A DNA stretch of 64,000 nt from Zygaena filipendulae (lineage: Eukaryota; Arthropoda; Insecta; Lepidoptera; Zygaenidae): NCBI GenBank assembly GCA_907165275.2, contig OU015650.1, positions 4,370,001 through 4,434,000 of the forward strand, in the 5' to 3' direction. Below are positions 58,666-64,000 of the stretch, in pieces; the first letter of the stretch is position 1, and every line of letters begins with the position of its first letter. The notes below the pieces were generated by a model that was not told the origin of the DNA, did not search any database, and saw only the letters and a list, made by a program, of their open reading frames with translations. Both the position numbers and the translations under genes were made by a program.

Positions 58666-58845
58666 CCGAGGTGGTAATTTCGGAGTTCCGGCGGGAACTC
58701 CAGGATAAAATATAGATAATTATGAACCTTCCTCATGAATCACTCGGTAAAAACCGCGTGAAAATCCGTTGCGTAGTTTTAAAGATCTAAGCATACACAG
58801 GGACAGACAGACAGCGGGAAGCGACTTTATTTTATACTATATATT
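58666..58845 (-). mobile_element. Lep1-like Helitron copy
   Basis: CTGGCTGACCCCGAGGTGGT, 'gaaccttcctcatgaatcac', 'acagggacagacagacagcg'; subfamily of 3650. Confidence 0.65.
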
Positions 58846-59095
58846 ATTATACTATAAATTATTACTCTGAGACACTATGTAGTACTTTCTGCTTGAAGAG
58901 CAATGTTAGATAAGAGTAGTAGGTAGTAGAAGAGTTCGGAGGTGCCTGCTTTATGCTTTGTAATACTGCTTAGCATGCACAAATCTTCACAGCAGCAAGC
59001 GTTTCTCTGGGTATTTGATATACGAGTAATATTGTAGTATTTACATAGTAGTTGTAACATACTTTAACGAGAATTTATTATTACTTCTGCCTTTT

Positions 59096-59249
59096 TACCG
59101 CGGGAATCCCGGGATAAAGTACCAGATGTATGTCCTCTGTACCTCTGACAAGGTGTATGCAATAATATATTCATGATGATCAGTTTTGTATTTAAGGCTT
59201 GAAAGCGTATAACAAACTCACATTCCTATTTGTGATATTAGTACTATAA
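59096..59249 (-). mobile_element. Lep1-like Helitron lacking its 3' end
   Basis: Starts at ACCGCGGGAATCCCGGGATA and runs through 'gtacctctgacaaggtgtat' to 'gtgatattagtacta'. Confidence 0.55.
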
Positions 59250-59289
59250 ATAAAAAATACTGTCTGTTACGAGTGATAGGTAAGTACAT

Positions 59290-59885
59290 AAAATGTCTTT
59301 TTTTTGCTCAAGCCAACGTAACGTGCCAATGAGAACTGCGGCACGTGAAGCGAGCGGTGATTCGGAAAAAAATAAATACCAATTCAAGATGGGAATTCTG
59401 GTAGCGTTGTTGACACAGCTAAGTAACCTCCCGCGACGCCTCGCTTCATTTGCATTTCTCTTAATCCCCGTTATGAATAAAGAAAAATTCTTGGCGATGT
59501 TTTTAAGCGTTTTCCAAGCCTTAAGCGGCCCCGTCTAATGAAGAACGGTGGCGGGATTAGGCTCCCCCCCGCACCGCGCTGCGCCCCTCCCGCCCTCGGC
59601 CACGCACTTTCGCGACATTACACTTTTAATTTTAACGAATCTTATTATTTTCTTTTGTTGATTTAAGCTCCCGAGCCGGGAGACGGGTCGAGACGTGACC
59701 TGCAGTGGAAAAATGCGATTGCCATCTAAAGCCAACCGTTTAAATGAACGAGATTGGAGCTTAAAAAGTATAATGGACGGGGGGCGACGCGGGGGCGGGC
59801 GGTGGCCATCCCGGGGGCGCAAGATGGCCGATTTGCGATTGAGATGAGACGCCCCCCCTCGCCGCGGCCTCACGAAGATCAAGCA
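59290..59885. other. Candidate conserved cis-regulatory block with GC-rich half
   Basis: Non-repetitive block. 59290-59540 contains ATTTGCAT, GTTATGAATAAAG and TTTTTAAGCG-type motifs. 59545-59880 is abruptly GC-rich with mixed C and G runs ..CCCCCCGCACCGCGCTGCGC.. It has no convincing exon: the 81-codon + frame (59293-59538) and 115-codon minus frame show no domain. Texture resembles insect conserved non-coding elements or a CpG-rich promoter. Inference only. Confidence 0.3.
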
Positions 59886-60712
59886 ATATAATTAAGTCGC
59901 CAGTTACGTACCTACGTAAAAATCATCCAACCTTAAATTCGACGACGAACGAATTCAATGAAAATTAAGATTTATTTTTTATTGACGACACAAAGAATAT
60001 ATCAATAATAATAAATTTAAAATACTAATATGATCATTATTGAATGTAATGACACACGTTGCTTAGATAGTCTTTATCGTTTGAGTTGATATCATATAGT
60101 GCTACGGTGCCGGTGCTACGAGGTTAGTAGGTAGCGTCGTAGCACATCCACTATTCACAAAATAAGGGAATAATTTACAAATATAATGTGAATGCAAATC
60201 CACGTACTTAAATTATATATTTATAGATAAATACTCATCCGATGTGTTCATTTACGTATTCACGGGAACAGTTCAAGTCTTACAAAGACACTACTCTTCG
60301 TCTAGTAAGAGAAGCTTTTCTTAGTGATTTCTACAAAGTTAAAACAACATAACTTCGAGTGAAATATTTTGTATTTTGTATCTTATTGTTCGGATAGTAG
60401 AGGTGAGTTTCGAATGTGTTAAACAATTCAGTGTTAGGTAAGGTTAATGGGAGGTAGCTAAGGCTAGTACAAGCGGTAGATCGAGGACACTCCCCGATGA
60501 CAAACTTGATCTGGTCACGTAATGAAAAATGACAAAACTCTCAAGCTACTACTTTGCCATGGCATTTTCTTGAATCTCGAGAATGGAAGACCACAGAACG
60601 GTGCAAAATCTGGGTGAAAAGTGTAACACAAGGCTGTGTAATTGACTGTTAGTTAGTATGTTTGTTAACTCCTTCACACTGAAACAGCTGTATAGGAATG
60701 AAGATGGCTTAC

Positions 60713-60948
60713 GGCCGCACTCAGAGTCGACTTTAATGATTACTTAGTTAAGTGTAGATTTTTAAAACAAAACTGCCGCAATCAGAGACGTTCAGTAAAT
60801 TAATGTTAATCGGCATTTAATGAGATGTAACTTAATTAGTTAAATGCCAATTCAGATTAATTTATTAAACTTGTTTGATTGCGGCAGTTTTGTTTTAAAA
60901 ATCTATACTTAACTAAGTAATCATTAAAGTCGACTCTGAGTGCGGCAG
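60713..60948. mobile_element. Foldback element GCCGCACTCAGAG, complete
   Basis: Almost the whole 236 bp is an inverted repeat: GCCGCACTCAGAGTCGACTT.. against ..AAGTCGACTCTGAGTGCGGC, then CTGCCGCAATCAGA / TTTGATTGCGGCAG inside. No ORF. Confidence 0.78.
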
Positions 60949-61269
60949 TTATACTCTTAATTAATACACAGGCTACAGGTAATAAAAAATATGAGATTTC
61001 GACAATAGGAAATTTCGATTTTCAGCTGCATGCTATGAGGGATTTACAAAAAATACTTATTATTTGAAAATGGCTATCATTTTAAATGATATGAAATATT
61101 AATCATTAAAGGAGTTATACCTACTGATCGTATCTCTGTGCAAAATGGGCAGATACACTTGACCTGCTATTGTTATATGCTCATGACTCTTTCGCTTTTA
61201 ATCTACTTTGTAAATACAATGAACCAATCAAAAAGGTAAATTAGCGATCTGGACTGACAATATTATATC

Positions 61270-61720
61270 ATGTAATAAAACGAAGAATAGATAAAACGTC
61301 TTTAAGTGCCTCTCGCGTCTATCGAGATAGACGAAACAAAACGTAATAATATAAAGCCTTTGCTTTCCTTTGAAGAGTTACAATTTAAGGAGAATTGAGA
61401 AGTATTGGAGGGGGGCGCGACCGCAACCCCGCTGCGAGCCCAAAAAATATAGTATAAACGAGTCGCCCGGCCCTCTTGAGCCATGAAATTTCAGCCATAC
61501 TTCCAAACCTATAATCCCTCATAATCACCTTTACAAAGCAAAGATTAAAACCGATTCTGCCACCCCCGCCAGCCACCCGGGCGGGACTCCGCCACTTTTA
61601 TATGCGAGACAGCGAAAAGCGAGATTAAATCATTATTTTTCTTAAGCTCCTCTCGTTTTTTCTACGCTTCACTGGAAGTTTTTTCGCTTGGACTTTTGAT
61701 GCGGACGATCAAAGACTTGT
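61270..61720. other. Candidate conserved cis-regulatory block
   Basis: Unique sequence with TCF-like CTTTGAAG and ACAAAGCAAAG, a homeodomain-like TTAAATCATTA, and GC islands (GGGGGGCGCGACC, CACCCGGGCGGG) set in AT-rich DNA. The minus frames (60 and 63 codons) have no recognisable domain. Confidence 0.28.
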
Positions 61721-61841
61721 GTTCAAATTTACATAACATTCTTAAATAAATTGTGGGACGGTTGGGGTGGGCCAATCCAACACGAAACTCCCGCGGTAGG
61801 TACAGTTCGCAAAGAGATAAGTGTGTCAAGTTAATTTCATT

Positions 61842-62141
61842 TCCTGCAGGAAGTGCGGCGTAGAGGTGGAAAGAATGGCACATCTTATGTGCGAGTGCGA
61901 TGCCTTGGCTCGTAAACGAATGGACCTCCTGGGGATGGCTTACCCAGAACCAGAGGACTTTAGGCTCTTGCCCCTCCACTGCACGCTAGCCTTCGCCGCC
62001 GAGGTTTTCGGGGAGTAGAGGGTGGAGCACAGGATGGGGATGGTACAAAAGATCCCAAGGTTCGAAGTGCCGAGGCTTTACTTGCCCACCCCATTGTTTA
62101 AGATGAGATAAGATAAGATAAGATAAGATAAGATAAGATAA
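61842..62141 (+). pseudogene. LINE ORF2 C-terminal zinc-knuckle fragment with (GATAA)n tail
   Basis: Translation CRKCGVEVERMAHLMCECDA shows a CX2CX8HX4C knuckle, followed by ..YPEPEDFRLLPL.., as at the C terminus of RNase H-bearing LINEs of the R1/I-like type. The stop TAG at 62016-62018 is followed by a short 3' UTR ending in tandem AGATA units (62101-62141). The 5' truncation point is near 61842. Confidence 0.6.
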
Positions 62142-62353
62142 TTTCATTATCATCAGCCGTTGGGTTCCAGGGCCTATTTGTAGCCTTCCGGTGCCCGCTA
62201 CTAGGCTTCCCACATCCAATGGATCTATACATGAAACTTTTCCAGATTAAAAACAATATGAAAATCATACAAGAATTTAAAAACGATAAACTATGCATTA
62301 AGACCACCATTTGCATTTTACTTTTCTTTATGTATTGTAATATTGTTATTTTA

Positions 62354-62575
62354 TCTATACTTACTAATATTTTAAAGAGGCAAATACTAAAGTTTGCGAG
62401 TTTGTGAGTCTGTGACCTTGTAGGGGGTAATCTCTGGATCTACTGAACCGATTTTGAAAATTCTTACACATAGGAGGAAGCTACAGTGATCGTGAATGAC
62501 ATAGGGTACCTTTTATCCCGCAATACCAGCGGGAACTCCGAAATTACCGTGGGTGAAACCGCAGGGGATGGCTAG
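62354..62575 (+). mobile_element. Lep1-like Helitron, both ends present
   Basis: A|TCTATACTTACTAATATTTT to GAAACCGCAGGGGATGGCTAG|T, 222 bp. Body 'ggatctactgaaccgatttt'. Confidence 0.78.
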
Positions 62576-62639
62576 TGTGCAATACAGAATTAAATAAATA
62601 AATGTATTAGATTACTCGTAAAATACCCACAGTACAAAA

Positions 62640-64000
62640 ATATGATTGGCCTCGGTATCGCCCACTCTTATTTCAGGTTTAGTTCGAGAAGTCTTTATTT
62701 TTCCAGGATGAAAAATATGTAAGACGTATTCTAGGTATTTGTATTTTAGGTACGCAGGATTCTATTATGTATAAGTGCAGTTTAAGTTTTAATTAAATTA
62801 GACTAGCATTAGTTAGTTTAAAAAAATTTTTTTTTCTTCTTTTAGTAATAAAATTTAATTAACCATTGATGTAGATACTTGTATAACGGAAAACTTCTTG
62901 ATAAGTTTAATTGTTGTGATTACAAACAAACAAAGAAGTCGCCTTGACGTCTTAATTAACGTCACAGGTAAGAAATACTTTAAAAATACTTCGAGCATTA
63001 ATGAGCTCCTTAATTAATGTTTCTTATTTTGCAGACATCATTTTACTTAGGGAGTGTAACGTATCATTAGAAAATGAGTATGATATTTAAAATGTTGAGT
63101 CGTATGTATAGTTTAGTTGCGAAGGAAAATAAGTTATGTATTTCTAGTTCAGACAACTGTGGCTAACTATAATCCTACTAATATGTGTCGATGTTTGGAT
63201 GTTTGTTACTAAATCACGCAAAAACGGCTGAACGAATTTGGATGACATTTGGCATGCAAGTTGTCAGGGGTACAGAGGAAGCACTTAGGGTACTTTTTAT
63301 CCCGTAATTCCCGCGGGAACTCCGACATTACCGCGGGTGAAACCGCAGGCCACAGATAGTATCACAGCAGTCTCTAAGTTAAGGTTGTAAGCTCATACTA
63401 TCACAATCTATACGAAACTTCATTCAGATCTATTCACCTATATTTTTTAAACTACCTTCGGATATTCTGAATTGGTCTGAACTCTGAAGTCATACGACTG
63501 GAGGTATCTTTACTACCGTCACACAGCGCGATATGTTTGTGCGCGAATGTGTCGGTGTCAAACTTATCTTACTTAAGCTGAACTTAGTATTTAGTTAAGC
63601 TTAACCGTGGCGGCGCTAACTTGTTGTTGTTTGCACACGCTCCTTAAGTGGCTGTTTGATTGTTTTAGGCGCAGGTAGCTCTGGGACCGCCCGTGTGAAA
63701 TATGTCACTACTTAGTGTTGGTAAGCCAAGTTTACTCGGCACCGGTTTAAGTTTTACAACTTTAGAACACGTATGTGCACACATACATCCTTATAAGCCC
63801 CTGATGTGTTATTATTTTGCCCGGAAAACTCAAGAGTGTGGTGATACCTACCTATACTTCTTTTAGCGCGTAAAGAGTGGAATTTGAGCAGACAGTGGCA
63901 AGCACAGCTAACGAATATATACAGTATTCAAAAAAGTAAAACTCAAGTAAAATAATAATCTTTCTTCAAAGCAAAATCCTTGATCTTTGCGGTCTTTGAC
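62640..64000. other. No gene recognised apart from a Lep1 copy
   Basis: AT-rich to 63172; after the Lep1 copy the last 640 bp are unique-looking with some GC-richer text near 63600-63720, but no supported exon. Confidence 0.4.
63173..63359 (+). mobile_element. Lep1-like Helitron, both ends present
   Basis: A|TCCTACTAATATGTGTCGA to GAAACCGCAGGCCACAGATAG|T. Terminal CTAG is mutated to ATAG. Confidence 0.72.

Overview
The window looks like a gene-poor, transposon-dense stretch of a lepidopteran (moth or butterfly) nuclear genome. It is AT-rich and has no bacterial-style coding organisation. It is full of short 'taggtacctacc'-type strings. Above all it carries several dozen copies of a short element whose 3' end is a CCGCGG-type hairpin followed by CAGCTAG|T. 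That end, with a TC start after an A, fits the Lep1-type non-autonomous Helitrons known from Lepidoptera. The species cannot be named from the sequence alone.

Only one host protein gene can be supported: a two-exon MID1IP1/Spot14-family gene on the minus strand (coding exons 49813-49856 and 48153-48615). Everything else that looks coding is transposon debris. This comprises a deleted mariner-type transposase (42821-43414), a hAT-like transposase remnant (about 29697-30385), and 5'-truncated LINE fragments (9045-9600, 12036-12165, 38690-39215, 54700-55135, 61842-62141). Most other long reading frames are read through repeats.

Layout. 0-16 kb: Lep1 Helitrons, MITEs, one LINE fragment, and a 1.1-kb Lep1 whose interior is amplified in both orientations (13824-14910). 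16-28 kb: a 160-bp segment present in identical inverted copies (16318-16477 and 27714-27873) brackets a 6.25-kb element with two identical 311-bp LTR-like repeats (18690-19000 and 24630-24940) and a 4-bp target duplication. That element has no recognisable gag or pol but holds an unusual array of paired stem-loops (20115-20600). 28-42 kb: hAT remnant, SINE, nested foldback elements, three related TAGTCCGT-type MITEs and a LINE fragment. 42-55 kb: mariner derivative, Lep1 copies, MITEs inserted inside Lep1 copies, and the MID1IP1 gene. 55-64 kb: mostly unique DNA, including two blocks (about 59290-59880 and 61270-61720) whose texture suggests conserved cis-regulatory sequence rather than repeats.

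The strongest candidates for something undescribed are two. First, a 35-bp palindrome found twice (3260-3294 and 36090-36124), each copy flanked by its own perfect 8-bp duplication, one of them inside a Lep1 end so that the empty site can be read. Second, the LTR-bounded non-coding element with its 64-bp periodic array of two different stems that share the same hexaloop.
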